Shown piece after piece: positions 1 through 9,024 of a stretch of DNA of 64,000 nt. The stretch spans positions 124,001-188,000 of the forward strand of contig NZ_PIGG01000031.1 in the NCBI RefSeq assembly GCF_002924445.1, given 5' to 3'. This stretch comes from Minwuia thermotolerans (GTDB taxonomy: Bacteria; Pseudomonadota; Alphaproteobacteria; Minwuiales; Minwuiaceae). The notes under the pieces were generated by a model. That model was given only the letters and a program-made list of their open reading frames with translations. It searched no databases and was not told where the DNA came from. Each line of letters starts with the position of its first letter. Positions within the stretch are counted from its first letter, which is position 1. The position numbers and the translations under genes were made by a program.

Positions 1-1151
1 CCGCTCTGGGCCGGCGCAGCGCCGGCCTTGTCGATGCCCTGGGAGTCCACTTCGGCGATCGGCTTCTTGATCAGCTGCACGATGGCGTTGAGCTGCTTTT
101 CCTCGCGCGGGGTCACCAGCATGAACGCCTTGCCGCGCATGCCGGCGCGGCCCGTGCGGCCGATGCGGTGGACGTAGTCTTCGGCATGGAAGGGGACATC
201 GAAGTTGAAGACGTGGCTGAGGCCCTGGATGTCGAGACCGCGCGCCGCGACGTCAGAGCAGACCATGAACCGCGCCTTGTCGGTCTTGAACTTCTCCAAG
301 GTCGCCATGCGGTCGGCCTGGTCCATGTCGCCGTGCAGCGCGACAGCGTCATAGCCGTGCTTCTGCATCGACTTGAGCAGGGTCTTCACGTCGATCTTGC
401 GGTTGCAGAAGATCAGCGCATTACGGACGTTTTCCGCCTCGATCAGCTCGAACAGGGCCGCGCGCTTGTCGTCGTCGCGGGTGCGGAAAATGCGCTGTTC
501 GACGGTTTCCGCCGGCGAGGCCGGCGGCGCCACCTCGACCTCCTTCGGGTCGGTCAGGAACTTGTCGGCCAGCCTGCGGATCGGCTTCGCCATGGTGGCG
601 GAGAAGAAGAGGGTCTGCCTGTTGGCGGGCAACAGGGAGACGATCTTCTCGACATCGGGGATGAAGCCCATGTCCATCATCCGGTCGGCTTCGTCGATGA
701 CGAGGAACTGCACGCCGCGGAGCATCATCATGCCGCGGTCGAACAGGTCCAACAGGCGGCCGGGCGTGGCGATGATGATATCGCAGGTGCCTTCCAGGTC
801 GGCTTCCTGCTCACGGGAATTGACGCCGCCGATCACCAGCGCGCGCTTCAGCCCGTGATGTTCGGCGTAGACATCGAAACTGTCGGCGACCTGTGCCGCC
901 AGTTCGCGCGTCGGCTCCAGCACCAATGCGCGCGGCATGCGGGGCTTGGAGACCCCCTGCGCCATCACGTCGATCATCGGCAGCAGGAAAGCCGCCGTCT
1001 TGCCGGTTCCCGTCTGCGCCGTACCCAGCAGGTCGCGGCCCATCAGGACATGAGGAATGGATTTTTGCTGGATCGGGGTCGCTGTGCGATAGCCGGCGGC
1101 GTCTACCGCGCGGCAAACCTCGTCACTGAGGCCCAGATCCCTGAACGTCAT
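1..1151 (-). CDS. DEAD-box ATP-dependent RNA helicase, RhlE-like (C-terminus outside window)
   Basis: Reading the minus strand from ATG at 1151 gives a continuous frame to the window edge (about 383 residues), so the 3' end is missing. Visible helicase motifs in order: Q motif region (ATPIQQKS), motif I AQTGTGKT, motif II DEAD inside VIDEADRMM, motif III SAT, and motif VI HRIGRTGRAG. This is a complete two-RecA-domain core; the basic tail typical of RhlE proteins is starting at the edge. Expected role is ATP-driven remodelling of RNA duplexes in ribosome assembly or mRNA decay. It is transcribed away from the hydrolase gene at 1309. Family is certain; the exact subfamily (RhlE versus DeaD/CsdA) is inferred from core length and a short linker. 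Confidence 0.93.
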   Translation of the reverse strand, partial: MTFRDLGLSDEVCRAVDAAGYRTATPIQQKSIPHVLMGRDLLGTAQTGTGKTAAFLLPMIDVMAQGVSKPRMPRALVLEPTRELAAQVADSFDVYAEHHGLKRALVIGGVNSREQEADLEGTCDIIIATPGRLLDLFDRGMMMLRGVQFLVIDEADRMMDMGFIPDVEKIVSLLPANRQTLFFSATMAKPIRRLADKFLTDPKEVEVAPPASPAETVEQRIFRTRDDDKRAALFELIEAENVRNALIFCNRKIDVKTLLKSMQKHGYDAVALHGDMDQADRMATLEKFKTDKARFMVCSDVAARGLDIQGLSHVFNFDVPFHAEDYVHRIGRTGRAGMRGKAFMLVTPREEKQLNAIVQLIKKPIAEVDSQGIDKAGAAPAQS

Positions 1152-1252
1152 TGGATTACTAATACCGGAACTCCTTCGGACGCGTGGCCCCGGAAACGCA
1201 TTGTCCGTCGGGCCCGCGGCGGTTTAACTCTGAGCAAACCGTTCTGAGAGGT

Positions 1253-1281
1253 GACGTAATGATGGCGCTATCCCTTGTCAA
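1253..1281 (-). promoter_or_regulatory. possible sigma70-type promoter of the helicase gene
   Basis: On the minus strand a perfect TTGACA (1281-1276) is followed after 17 nt by TACGTC (1258-1253), about 100 nt upstream of the helicase ATG. The -35 is strong and the -10 weak; no experimental or comparative support. Confidence 0.3.
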
Positions 1282-1308
1282 TCGCGGACTTCAAGGGCGT
1301 ATGGACGC

Positions 1309-2007
1309 ATGAGCAGGGCGAATGTCGTGCTCGTTCCAGGCCTGCTCTGCACCGAACGGCTGTGGCGCGACCAGGTGGCCGCGCTGGAGCCGGCGGCGGA
1401 CATCGTCATTCCCCGCCACGACCTGGATGACAACATGGCCGCGATCGCAAGGCGGGTGCTGGACGCCGCGCCGGAGCGATTCGCGATCGCGGGGCTATCC
1501 ATGGGCGGCTACATCGCCTTCGAAATCTGGCGTCAGGCGCCGGAGCGCGTCGAGCGCCTGGCGCTGCTGGACACCCGCGCCAGCGGCGACACGGCCGAAG
1601 AAACGCAGCGGCGAAAGGATCTTCTGGAACTCGCGCACAAGGGCCGCTTCACCGGAATCCACGAAAGGCTCATGCCCCTGCTGATCCACGAGGACCGGTT
1701 GAAGGAGACGGACCTGACCGCCGCCATCGCCGGCATGGCCGAGGAGACGGGACGCGACGGCTTCGTCAACCAGACGAAGGCGATCATGGCGCGCCCCGAC
1801 AGCCGGGAGACCTGCCGGACGGTCGACGTCCCCACCCTGGTGCTCTGCGGACGCCAGGACGCGGTCACCCCGCTCGCCATGAGCGAGGAAATGGCCGGCC
1901 TCATTCCCGGCGCGAAGCTGGAGGTGATCGAAGACTGCGGCCACATGTCGGCCATGGAACGCCCCGAGGCGGTCAACGCCGCGCTGGAGCGGTGGCTGGC
2001 GGCCTAG
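1309..2007 (+). CDS. alpha/beta-fold hydrolase
   Basis: A 232-residue single-domain alpha/beta hydrolase. The nucleophile elbow GLSMGG (Ser near residue 64), a late Asp in LCGRQDAVTP and a His in EDCGHMSAMERP form the expected Ser-Asp-His triad, and the N-terminal LVPGLL stretch supplies the oxyanion-hole region. The family includes esterases, lactonases and C-C bond hydrolases, and nothing here fixes the substrate. No signal peptide, so cytoplasmic. It stands alone between the divergent helicase gene and the convergent VOC gene. Start chosen at the ATG that gives the family's usual N-terminus just before the first beta strand. Confidence 0.85.
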   Translation: MSRANVVLVPGLLCTERLWRDQVAALEPAADIVIPRHDLDDNMAAIARRVLDAAPERFAIAGLSMGGYIAFEIWRQAPERVERLALLDTRASGDTAEETQRRKDLLELAHKGRFTGIHERLMPLLIHEDRLKETDLTAAIAGMAEETGRDGFVNQTKAIMARPDSRETCRTVDVPTLVLCGRQDAVTPLAMSEEMAGLIPGAKLEVIEDCGHMSAMERPEAVNAALERWLAA

Positions 2008-2043
2008 GCCATTGCGCTGTCTGATTGAACCATCGCCCATTCA

Positions 2044-2136
2044 GCGTGTCACCCCCGCCTCTGTGCGGGGGTCCGGAGCGGCTTCGCCGCAAGTCGAGGA
2101 TCCGCCCGGATGCCCGCACAAGGCGGGCATGACGCC
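2044..2136 (+). repeat. 93-bp intergenic palindromic repeat, copy A
   Basis: The block starts GCGTGTCACCCCCGCC and ends AAGGCGGGCATGACGCC. It consists of two GC-rich hairpins (CCCCCGC...GCGGGGG and TGCCCGC...GCGGGCA) around a conserved middle GGAGCGGCTTCGCCGCAAGTCGA (given here as two overlapping parts: GGAGCGGCTT and CGCCGCAAGTCGA). A near-identical copy in the opposite orientation lies at 27587-27680. It looks like a REP/RIME-type dispersed intergenic element. Copy A fills most of the 219-bp gap between the convergent hydrolase and VOC genes and could act as a bidirectional transcription stop or mRNA 3' stabiliser (inference). Confidence 0.8.
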
Positions 2137-2226
2137 GTTCAGGGGGCGGGCTTGACCCGGACACGATCCGGGGTCCGAGGGCGGCGATAATGGGCTGATC
2201 GATCGGAAGTTGGAACGATCCAGGCC

Positions 2227-2652
2227 TCAGACGGGCAGGGTCACGTTGCCTTCGGCATCCAGCGGGAACCCGGGGTTCCAGGCCACTTCCCACAGATGAC
2301 CGTCCGGGTCGGCGAAATAGCCTGTATAGCCGCCCCAGAAGGCCTCCTCCGCCGGCCGGACAATGCGGCCGCCCGCGGCTTCCGCCTCCGCCAGAACCGT
2401 ATCGACCTCTTCCCGGCTCCGGGTGTTGTGCGCGAGGGCCACGCCGCGGAACCCGCCGCCTTCATCGGACACACCGGCCTCCTTCGCGAGGTCTGCCCGC
2501 GGGTAGAGACTGAGCGCGACTCCGCCGCACTGGAAGAATGCGACACCCTCGGTCGCACGCATCGACCGGCGCCATCCCAGATACTCGTAGAACGCGATGC
2601 TCCGTTCCAGATCGGCGACGCCGAGCGTCAGCAGGGTGTAGCGTTGTTCCAT
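2227..2652 (-). CDS. VOC (glyoxalase/bleomycin-resistance fold) family protein
   Basis: A 141-residue protein with paired beta-alpha-beta-beta-beta modules: VADLERSIAFYEYLGW at the N-terminus and YFADPDGHLWEVAWNP at the C-terminus, the latter carrying the usual C-terminal metal Glu. The first metal position, normally His in LxHxxxxV, is Thr in LLTLGVADL, so glyoxalase I activity is doubtful. Its start is 3 nt from the mccA stop, so it is probably the last gene of the carboxylase operon. Function unknown; an epimerase, isomerase or binding role in the same pathway is possible but unproven. Confidence 0.8.
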   Translation of the reverse strand: MEQRYTLLTLGVADLERSIAFYEYLGWRRSMRATEGVAFFQCGGVALSLYPRADLAKEAGVSDEGGGFRGVALAHNTRSREEVDTVLAEAEAAGGRIVRPAEEAFWGGYTGYFADPDGHLWEVAWNPGFPLDAEGNVTLPV

Positions 2653-2655
2653 CGT

Positions 2656-4671
2656 CTATCCCGTCTCCAGCGCGATCAGCACCGCGCCTTCGTCCACCTG
2701 GTCGCCTTCGCCGAAATTGATCTCCTGGACCGTGCCGGCGGCCGGCGCGGCGATGGTGTGTTCCATCTTCATCGCCTCCAGGATCATCAGTGCCTCGCCC
2801 TTCTTCACCTTCCGGCCGGCTTCGGCCATGACCTTGATGATCTTGCCGGGCAGCGGCGCGGCGATGGCGCCGGCGGCGGCTTCGTCGGTGAGGTCGGCGT
2901 CCAGCGGATCGACGATCTCGAAGGCGAGCAGCGCGCCGTCATGGATCACCGAGATCCGGCCGCGTTCCAGATGGTAGGCGGCGTGCATGCGGTCGCCATC
3001 CAGCGTCGCCACCAGGTCGCCGGGCCGGTTCAGCGCGTGGCTCGCCGTTCTGGTTTCGCCGCCGGCCTCGAGACGGAAGCCGCCGCCGCGCAGATAGCGC
3101 ACGATCACCGGATGCTCGTCGCCGCCGACCCGGAAGCGCAGTTCCTCGTGGCCGTCATCGTTCAGCCGCCAGCCATGGGCGTCGTTCCACGGGCTGAAGG
3201 GATCGCTGTCATGGGCCGGCCTGCGCGCGGCCTCCCGCTCCGCCAGCACCGCCAGCGCCGCCAGGGCGAGGGTGCGCGGTCCCGGTTCCGGCTTCGCCGG
3301 CACCAGATCCTGCTGGAACCGCTCGATGAAACCGGTGTCCAGGTCCGCGGCTTCGAAGGCCGCATGGTCGATCACCCGCTTCAGGAAGAAGACGTTGGTG
3401 GTCAGCCCCACGACGCGCGTGGAGTCCAGCACGCCCGAGAGCTTGCGGATCGCCTCCCCGCGGTCACGGCCATGGGCGATGACCTTGGCGATCATCGGAT
3501 CGTAGAACGGGGTCACGCTGTCGCCCTCACGGACGCCCGTATCGATGCGCACACCCTCGCCCTCCGGCGGAAAGCGGAGCATGTCGAGCCGGCCCGTGGC
3601 TGGCAGGAACATCTTCGACGGATTCTCGGCGTAGAGCCGCGCCTCGATGGCGTGCCCGTCGATCGCGAGGTCCGCCTGGGCCAGCGGCAGCTTCTCGCCT
3701 GCGGCGACGCGGATCTGCCACTCCACCAGGTCCTGGCCGGAGATCAGCTCCGTGACCGGATGCTCCACCTGCAGACGCGTGTTCATCTCCATGAAGAAGA
3801 AGCGGTCCGGGCGGAGGCCTTCCGAGACATCGGCGATGAATTCGATGGTGCCCGCGCCGCGGTAGTCGATGGCCTTCGCCGCGGCGACCGCCGCCTCGCC
3901 CATCGCCTTGCGCATTGCCTCGGGCATGTCCGGCGCCGGCGCTTCCTCGATCACCTTCTGATGGCGGCGCTGGATGGAGCAGTCGCGCTCGAACAGATGC
4001 ACCGCATTGCCGTGGCTGTCGCCGAAGACCTGCACCTCGATGTGGCGCGGCTTGACCAGGAACTTCTCGATCAGCACCCGCTCGTCGCCGAAAGCGTTCT
4101 TCGCCTCACGCTGGGCGCCTTCCAGCGCCTTCTGGAAGTCCTTCTCGCCGTCGACGCGGCGCATGCCCTTGCCGCCGCCGCCGGCGACGGCCTTGATCAG
4201 CACGGGAAAGCCGATCCGTCCGGCCTCGGCGGCGAGCACCGACAGATCCTGATCCTCGCCGTGATAGCCTGGGACCACCGGCACGCCAGCCTTTTCCATA
4301 ATGGCCTTGGCGGCGTCCTTCAGCCCCATCCTGCGGATCGAATCGGCGCTGGGACCGATGAAGGTCAGGCCCGCCTTCTCGATGGCCTCGGCGAAGGCCG
4401 CGTTCTCCGACAGGAAGCCATAGCCCGGATGGATGGCGCGGGCGCCGGTGCGCTTCGCTGCCTCCAGGATGCGGTCGGCCAGCAGGTAGCTCTTGGTGAC
4501 CTCGGCCTCGCCGATGCGGCAGGCCTCATCAGCCATCTGGACGTGCATGGCGTTGGCGTCAGCGTCGGAATGTACGGCGACGGTGCGGATGCCGAGGCGG
4601 CGGGCGGTGCGGATGACGCGGCAGGCGATCTCGCCGCGGTTCGCAATCAGTATCTTTTCGAACAATGCCAT
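2656..4671 (-). CDS. mccA: 3-methylcrotonyl-CoA carboxylase, biotin carboxylase/biotin carrier subunit
   Basis: A 671-residue biotin-dependent carboxylase alpha subunit. The N-terminal biotin carboxylase domain (about 1-450) starts FEKILIANRGEIA and contains the ATP-grasp glycine-rich loop AGGGGKGMR, the FERDCSIQRRHQK segment and the EMNTRLQVEHPVTE active-site motif. A middle BT-like region follows, then the C-terminal biotinyl domain with EAMKMEH (biotinyl Lys near 635). It carboxylates its own biotin with ATP and bicarbonate for transfer by the beta subunit encoded directly upstream (10 nt gap). Length and the mccB partner favour leucine-pathway MCC; geranyl-CoA carboxylase (AtuF) is the main alternative because that enzyme is a close paralogue. 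Confidence 0.9.
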   Translation of the reverse strand: MALFEKILIANRGEIACRVIRTARRLGIRTVAVHSDADANAMHVQMADEACRIGEAEVTKSYLLADRILEAAKRTGARAIHPGYGFLSENAAFAEAIEKAGLTFIGPSADSIRRMGLKDAAKAIMEKAGVPVVPGYHGEDQDLSVLAAEAGRIGFPVLIKAVAGGGGKGMRRVDGEKDFQKALEGAQREAKNAFGDERVLIEKFLVKPRHIEVQVFGDSHGNAVHLFERDCSIQRRHQKVIEEAPAPDMPEAMRKAMGEAAVAAAKAIDYRGAGTIEFIADVSEGLRPDRFFFMEMNTRLQVEHPVTELISGQDLVEWQIRVAAGEKLPLAQADLAIDGHAIEARLYAENPSKMFLPATGRLDMLRFPPEGEGVRIDTGVREGDSVTPFYDPMIAKVIAHGRDRGEAIRKLSGVLDSTRVVGLTTNVFFLKRVIDHAAFEAADLDTGFIERFQQDLVPAKPEPGPRTLALAALAVLAEREAARRPAHDSDPFSPWNDAHGWRLNDDGHEELRFRVGGDEHPVIVRYLRGGGFRLEAGGETRTASHALNRPGDLVATLDGDRMHAAYHLERGRISVIHDGALLAFEIVDPLDADLTDEAAAGAIAAPLPGKIIKVMAEAGRKVKKGEALMILEAMKMEHTIAAPAAGTVQEINFGEGDQVDEGAVLIALETG

Positions 4672-4681
4672 CTCTGCCGCC

Positions 4682-6289
4682 TCACATCCTGAACACGCCG
4701 AATTTCGTATCCTCGACGGGCCTGTTCAGCGCCGCCGAGATGGCCAGCCCCAGCGTCATGCGGCTGTCGGCCGGGTCCAGCAGGCCGTCGTCCCAGATGC
4801 GCGAAGTGGCGAAATAGGGATCGGACTGTTCCTCGAACTGCTCGATGATCGGCCGCTTGAACTCCGCTTCTTCGACGTCCGACCACGTCTTGCCCTGGCG
4901 TTCGTGATTGGCGCGGGTGACCGTCGCCAGAACGCCCGCGGCCTGCTCCGGCCCCATCAGGGCGAGCCGGGCGCTGGGCCACATCCACAGGAACCGCGGC
5001 CCGTAGGCCCGCCCGCACATGCCGTAATTGCCGGCGCCGTATGAGCCGCCGACCACCATGGTGAATTTCGGCACCTTCGTCGTGGAGACGGCGGTGACCA
5101 GCTTGGCGCCGTCCTTGGCGATGCCGCCGGCCTCGTACTTCCGCCCGACCATGAAGCCGGAGATGTTCTGCAGGAAGATCAGCGGCACGTGGCGCTGGCT
5201 GCAGAGCTCGATGAAGTGCGCGCCCTTCATCGCCGATTCCGAAAACAGGATGCCGTTGTTGGCGACGATGCCGACCGGATAGCCGAATATGCGCGCGAAA
5301 CCGCAGACCAGGGTCTGGCCATAGAGCTTCTTGAACTCGTCGAATTCCGAGCCATCGACGATGCGCGCAATCAGTTCGCGCACGTCATAGGGCTGGCGCA
5401 CGTCCTTCGGCAGGACGCCGTAGATCTCCTCCGGATCATAGGCCGGCGCCTGGGGGCGCTCGATCCGCACCGACTTCGGCTTGAGGCGATTCAGGTTGCC
5501 GACGATCTGGCGCGCCAGCGCCAGGGCGTGGGCATCGTTCATGGCGTAGTGGTCGGTAACGCCCGAGGTGCGCGAATGCACGTCCGCGCCGCCCAGATCC
5601 TCGGCCGAGACGATCTCGCCCGTCGCCGCCTTCACCAGCGGCGGGCCGCCCAGGAAGATCGTGCCCTGCTGGCGGACGATGATCGCGTCGTCGGACATCG
5701 CCGGCACGTAGGCGCCGCCGGCGGTGCAGCTTCCCATCACCACGGCGATCTGCGGAATGCCGGCGGCCGACATGTTGGCCTGGTTGTAGAAGATGCGCCC
5801 GAAATGCTCCTTGTCCGGGAAGACCTCCGGCCACTGCGGCAGGTTTGCGCCGCCCGAATCGACCAGGTAGATGCAGGGCAGGTTGTTCTCCAGCGCCACT
5901 TCCTGCGCCCGGACGTGCTTCTTCACCGTTTCGCGGTAGTAGGTGCCGCCCTTCACGGTCGCGTCGTTGCAGACGATGACGCATTCCAGCCCCGACACGC
6001 GGCCGATGCCGGTGATGACGCCGGCGGAGGGGACCTCGCCGTCATACAGGCCCCAGGCGGCGAGCTGGCTGAATTCCAGGAAGGGCGCGCCGGGATCGAC
6101 CAAGGCGCGGATGCGCTCGCGCGGCAGCATCTTGCCGCGTTCCAGATGGCGGTTGCGGGCGCGCTCCCCGCCGCCCTGCTTGATCTCGCCGACGCGTTCC
6201 TTCAGACGGCTGACCTCGCCGCGCCAGAAGTCCATGTTGGCCCTGAACGCGTCCGAGCGCGTGTTGAGTTCGGATTTCAGTACCGGCAT
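4682..6289 (-). CDS. mccB: 3-methylcrotonyl-CoA carboxylase, carboxyltransferase subunit
   Basis: A 535-residue carboxyltransferase beta subunit, the usual MccB length. It has two crotonase-fold halves: the N half with [10 protein letters not shown] and [15 protein letters not shown], and the C half with [21 protein letters not shown] and [15 protein letters not shown], both typical of MCC/GCC-type transferases. It transfers the carboxyl group from biotin on MccA to the acyl-CoA in the cytoplasm; in leucine breakdown the product is 3-methylglutaconyl-CoA. The partner mccA lies 10 nt downstream. The isovaleryl-CoA dehydrogenase and methylglutaconyl-CoA hydratase genes that normally flank MCC genes are absent here, so the substrate assignment rests on family alone. 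Confidence 0.9.
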   Translation of the reverse strand: MPVLKSELNTRSDAFRANMDFWRGEVSRLKERVGEIKQGGGERARNRHLERGKMLPRERIRALVDPGAPFLEFSQLAAWGLYDGEVPSAGVITGIGRVSGLECVIVCNDATVKGGTYYRETVKKHVRAQEVALENNLPCIYLVDSGGANLPQWPEVFPDKEHFGRIFYNQANMSAAGIPQIAVVMGSCTAGGAYVPAMSDDAIIVRQQGTIFLGGPPLVKAATGEIVSAEDLGGADVHSRTSGVTDHYAMNDAHALALARQIVGNLNRLKPKSVRIERPQAPAYDPEEIYGVLPKDVRQPYDVRELIARIVDGSEFDEFKKLYGQTLVCGFARIFGYPVGIVANNGILFSESAMKGAHFIELCSQRHVPLIFLQNISGFMVGRKYEAGGIAKDGAKLVTAVSTTKVPKFTMVVGGSYGAGNYGMCGRAYGPRFLWMWPSARLALMGPEQAAGVLATVTRANHERQGKTWSDVEEAEFKRPIIEQFEEQSDPYFATSRIWDDGLLDPADSRMTLGLAISAALNRPVEDTKFGVFRM

Positions 6290-6361
6290 CCGGCGTCGCT
6301 CCCCTGCACCGTGACGATTGCGGCGATATTGAGCATGTTTGGCCGGGCGCGGGAACCCCGA

Positions 6362-6808
6362 TCAGGGCTGTCCGGCGGTTCGGGCGAAATCCACGGCGAT
6401 CTCTCGTCGGGTGAAGCGCCATCCGGCGTCCGTGCGCACGAAGGTGTCGCGGTATTCGCCGACGATGTCGGGCACTTCCGACGGGCGCACCCGTTCCGGC
6501 CGTTCACGGTCGTCATGACGGTGAAGCGTCAGATAGACCACGCCGGTGGCGTTGTTCCCGTCGATGACGTCCACCAGCGCGTTGGTGCAGACATGACGCG
6601 AGCGGCGGTGCTTCGCGGCCTCGCGCCGCCGGAATCCCGCCTCGATCTCGGCGCGGCCGGTCATGGTGTTGTCGGGCGAGGTCCAGACCCCGTCATCGGT
6701 GAACTGGTCCGCGATCCGCGACGCCTCGCCGTGGTCGACGAAGTGGCAGTATTCGATCATCAGCCGCTCGCAGGCGCGCTCGATCAGCATGCGCTCGATA
6801 TCGTCCAT
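6362..6808 (-). CDS. NTF2-like (SnoaL-like) family protein
   Basis: A 148-residue one-domain protein with the NTF2/SnoaL pattern: an N-terminal helix (IERACERLMIEYCHFVDHGEASRI in shorter parts: LMIEYCHFVDHG), a FTDDGVW strand, a HVCTNALVDVIDG strand pair and a C-terminal DAGWRFTRREI strand. Such cone-shaped folds serve as small-molecule isomerases, dehydratases or ring-hydroxylating dioxygenase subunits. Its ATG directly abuts the stop of the SDR gene, so the two are translationally linked. A second, unrelated-in-detail member of this fold lies at 49796. Substrate unknown. Confidence 0.82.
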   Translation of the reverse strand: MDDIERMLIERACERLMIEYCHFVDHGEASRIADQFTDDGVWTSPDNTMTGRAEIEAGFRRREAAKHRRSRHVCTNALVDVIDGNNATGVVYLTLHRHDDRERPERVRPSEVPDIVGEYRDTFVRTDAGWRFTRREIAVDFARTAGQP

Positions 6809-7510
6809 TCATTCGATCTCCCGGCTGAAGGCCGCGTTGGCCTCGTCGAAAATGCGGTATTCCTGGCGGTTCCAGAAGACCCGTCCGGTCATGTCGTCGG
6901 CGGTGAACGCGGCCAGCCACTTCGCCGTCGGATAGACGTCCGCCGGGTCCTGCGGCGCCTCCGGGTTCATGCCGGAGCGCGTGGGCCCGGGGATGAGGCC
7001 GTTTACCAGCACGCCCGTGCCCAGGCATTCGCGCGCCGCCGTTCGCGTCAGGGCGTATAGCCCCGCCTTCGACGCGCCGTAGGCGCCGAACCCTTTACCG
7101 CCAGTTTCTGCGGCCCGGGAAAGCGTGTTGACGACGTGTCCCCCGCCCTGCGCCTGCATCAGCGGGATCGCCGCCTTCATGCCGTAATAGGGGCCGAGAA
7201 GATTGACGCGGATCAGCTTCTCGAACTGGTCGGGCGCGTGATCGGGGATCGCAGTGCGGAAACCGAGGCCGGCATTGTTGAACAGCACGTCGAGCCGGCC
7301 GTGTTCTCCGGCGACGGAACGGATGAGATCGGCCACCGCCGCCGCGTCGCTTACGTCGCATTCGCGCAACGTGAAGTCCGTCGCGCCGTCGAGCAGCGCC
7401 ACGTCGGCGCCGACGACCGTGGCGCCGTCGGTGTGAAAGCCCTCGGCGATCGCCCGCCCGATGCCGCTCGCCGCGCCGGTGACGATGATGACCTTGCCCC
7501 GCACGCTCAC
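6809..7510 (-). CDS. short-chain dehydrogenase/reductase (SDR)
   Basis: Read from GTG at 7510 this is 233 residues, a normal classical SDR. Motifs: cofactor loop TGAASGIG (near residues 11-18), FNNAGLG, catalytic Ser in NTLSRA, and YGASK (catalytic Tyr and Lys) 13 residues after the Ser. The acidic residue after beta-2 (VVGADVALLD) suggests NAD rather than NADP (inference). The GTG overlaps the TGA of the upstream aminotransferase (GTGA), which decided the start; a second GTG two codons later is possible. Likely oxidises or reduces an alcohol/ketone in the same pathway as its neighbours; substrate not deducible. Confidence 0.87.
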   Translation of the reverse strand: MSVRGKVIIVTGAASGIGRAIAEGFHTDGATVVGADVALLDGATDFTLRECDVSDAAAVADLIRSVAGEHGRLDVLFNNAGLGFRTAIPDHAPDQFEKLIRVNLLGPYYGMKAAIPLMQAQGGGHVVNTLSRAAETGGKGFGAYGASKAGLYALTRTAARECLGTGVLVNGLIPGPTRSGMNPEAPQDPADVYPTAKWLAAFTADDMTGRVFWNRQEYRIFDEANAAFSREIE

Positions 7511-8877
7511 CGCGTCGCGGCCGCTGCCTTCGGCGCGAAGTCGCCAAGCCCCTGCCGGAGGAGATCCACAATCATTCCGATCTCCTCGTCGGTGACATTG
7601 AGCGGCGGCGTGACCAGGAAATGGTCGCCGCGGAGGCCGTCCAGCATGCGCCGGGAATAGATGATCAGCCCCCGGTCGTAGCAGGCCTGGGCGATCTCGC
7701 TGCCGGCGTTGAGTTCCGGCGGCAGGGGGATGCGCTTCTTGCGGTCGGCCATGACGTCGAAGCCGAGCATCAGCCCCCGGCCCCGTACTTCGCCGATGAA
7801 CGGAAACTCGTCCATCAGCCCTTCCAGCGCGGCCTTCAGCTTCGCGCCCTGGCGGGCGGCGTTGGCCACCAGGCCGTCCTCCATCAGCACGTCCATCACG
7901 GCGAGGCCCGCGGCGCAGGCCAGCGGCCCGGCCGAGTATGTATGGCCGTGAGCGTAGCCGCCGGCGTCGTAGACCGCTTCGACCATGTCGCCCCTCGCCA
8001 GCACCGCGCCGAGCGGCACGTAGCCGGCGGCCAGGCCCTTGGCCATCGCGATGATGTCGGGGTTGGCGTCCCAGTGCTCGGCGCAGAGGTACTTGCCGCT
8101 CCGGCCCGAACCGCACATCACCTCGTCGTAGATCAGCAGCAGCCCGTGGCGGTCGCAAATCTCCCGGACGCGGGCATAGTAGACGTCCGGCGCGATCAGG
8201 CCGCCGGTCGCCGCGCCGCCGATCGGCTCCATGATGAAGGCCAGCACCGTCGAGGGGCCCTGGTTGATGATCTCGTCCTCCAGCGCCTGGGCAAAGCGCA
8301 GCGCCGCTGCATCCTCGCTCTCGCCTTCGGGCCGCTCCACCACGAAGGGCGCCGGGATCTTTGGCTGGATCTGCATCATCGGCGCGAAGGGTGCGAACAT
8401 CGCGGGATCGCCGGTCAGCGAAAGCGCGCCAAGAGTAGAGCCGTGATAGGAAGGCAGACGGGAGATGATCTTGTATCGGGTCCCCTCCCCCTTCGCGAGG
8501 GCGTACTGGCGCGCCAGCTTGATCGCGCCCTCGACCGCTTCGGAGCCGCCGGAACAGAAGAACGCGCGGGTCAGGCCCTTGTCCTGTCCCAGATCCGCCA
8601 GCCGGTCGGCCAGTGTCTCGGCGGGGCCGTTCTTGAAATGGCTGCGGAAAGCGAAGCAGATATCGTCCATCTGCGCCCGCATGGCCTCGACCACGCGGCG
8701 GTTGTTGTGGCCGATATTCGTGGTCTGCGGCCCGCAGCTCGCGTCGACATAGCGGCGGCCCTCGTCGTCCCAGATGAAGATGCCCTCGCCCCGGACCGCG
8801 ACCGGACGGTCGGCGGTGGGCCAGAAGAACATGGAGGACGGCTGGTTGCGGCCGTGGCGCGGCGCGAATTCGTTCAT
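7507..8877 (-). CDS. class III pyridoxal-phosphate aminotransferase
   Basis: A 456-residue class III (omega-amino acid:pyruvate type) transaminase starting at ATG 8877, preceded by a strong GGGAGGGGAG ribosome site; the frame is open further upstream but that part is non-coding in character. Features: CSGGSEAVEGAIKLARQY (PLP phosphate region), SYHGSTLGALSLTG, EPIGGAATGG, YDEVMCGSGRSG (Asp near 251 contacts PLP nitrogen) and AMAKGLAAGYVPLGAV with the Schiff-base Lys near 280. It should move an amino group between an amine or omega-amino acid and a keto acid. It heads the operon with SDR, NTF2-like, mccB, mccA and VOC genes. Confidence 0.88.
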   Translation of the reverse strand: MNEFAPRHGRNQPSSMFFWPTADRPVAVRGEGIFIWDDEGRRYVDASCGPQTTNIGHNNRRVVEAMRAQMDDICFAFRSHFKNGPAETLADRLADLGQDKGLTRAFFCSGGSEAVEGAIKLARQYALAKGEGTRYKIISRLPSYHGSTLGALSLTGDPAMFAPFAPMMQIQPKIPAPFVVERPEGESEDAAALRFAQALEDEIINQGPSTVLAFIMEPIGGAATGGLIAPDVYYARVREICDRHGLLLIYDEVMCGSGRSGKYLCAEHWDANPDIIAMAKGLAAGYVPLGAVLARGDMVEAVYDAGGYAHGHTYSAGPLACAAGLAVMDVLMEDGLVANAARQGAKLKAALEGLMDEFPFIGEVRGRGLMLGFDVMADRKKRIPLPPELNAGSEIAQACYDRGLIIYSRRMLDGLRGDHFLVTPPLNVTDEEIGMIVDLLRQGLGDFAPKAAAATR

Positions 8878-9024
8878 GGCGGTCTCCCCTCCCGGCGTCT
8901 CGATCGGGGCAAGAGTAGACCCGCCGCCGGCGCGCCGCCAGCGCGACGGCCGCAATCGCGGGTTGAGACTCGCGGGTTCCCGAAATACCCTGTTCATTCG
9001 CGGGGCCCGCAGGAAAGCAGGGAT

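Noticed and set aside
2296-4692. 798-codon plus-strand frame opposite mccA
   Set aside because: Antisense shadow; composition is typical of reversed GC-rich codons and mccA is intact.
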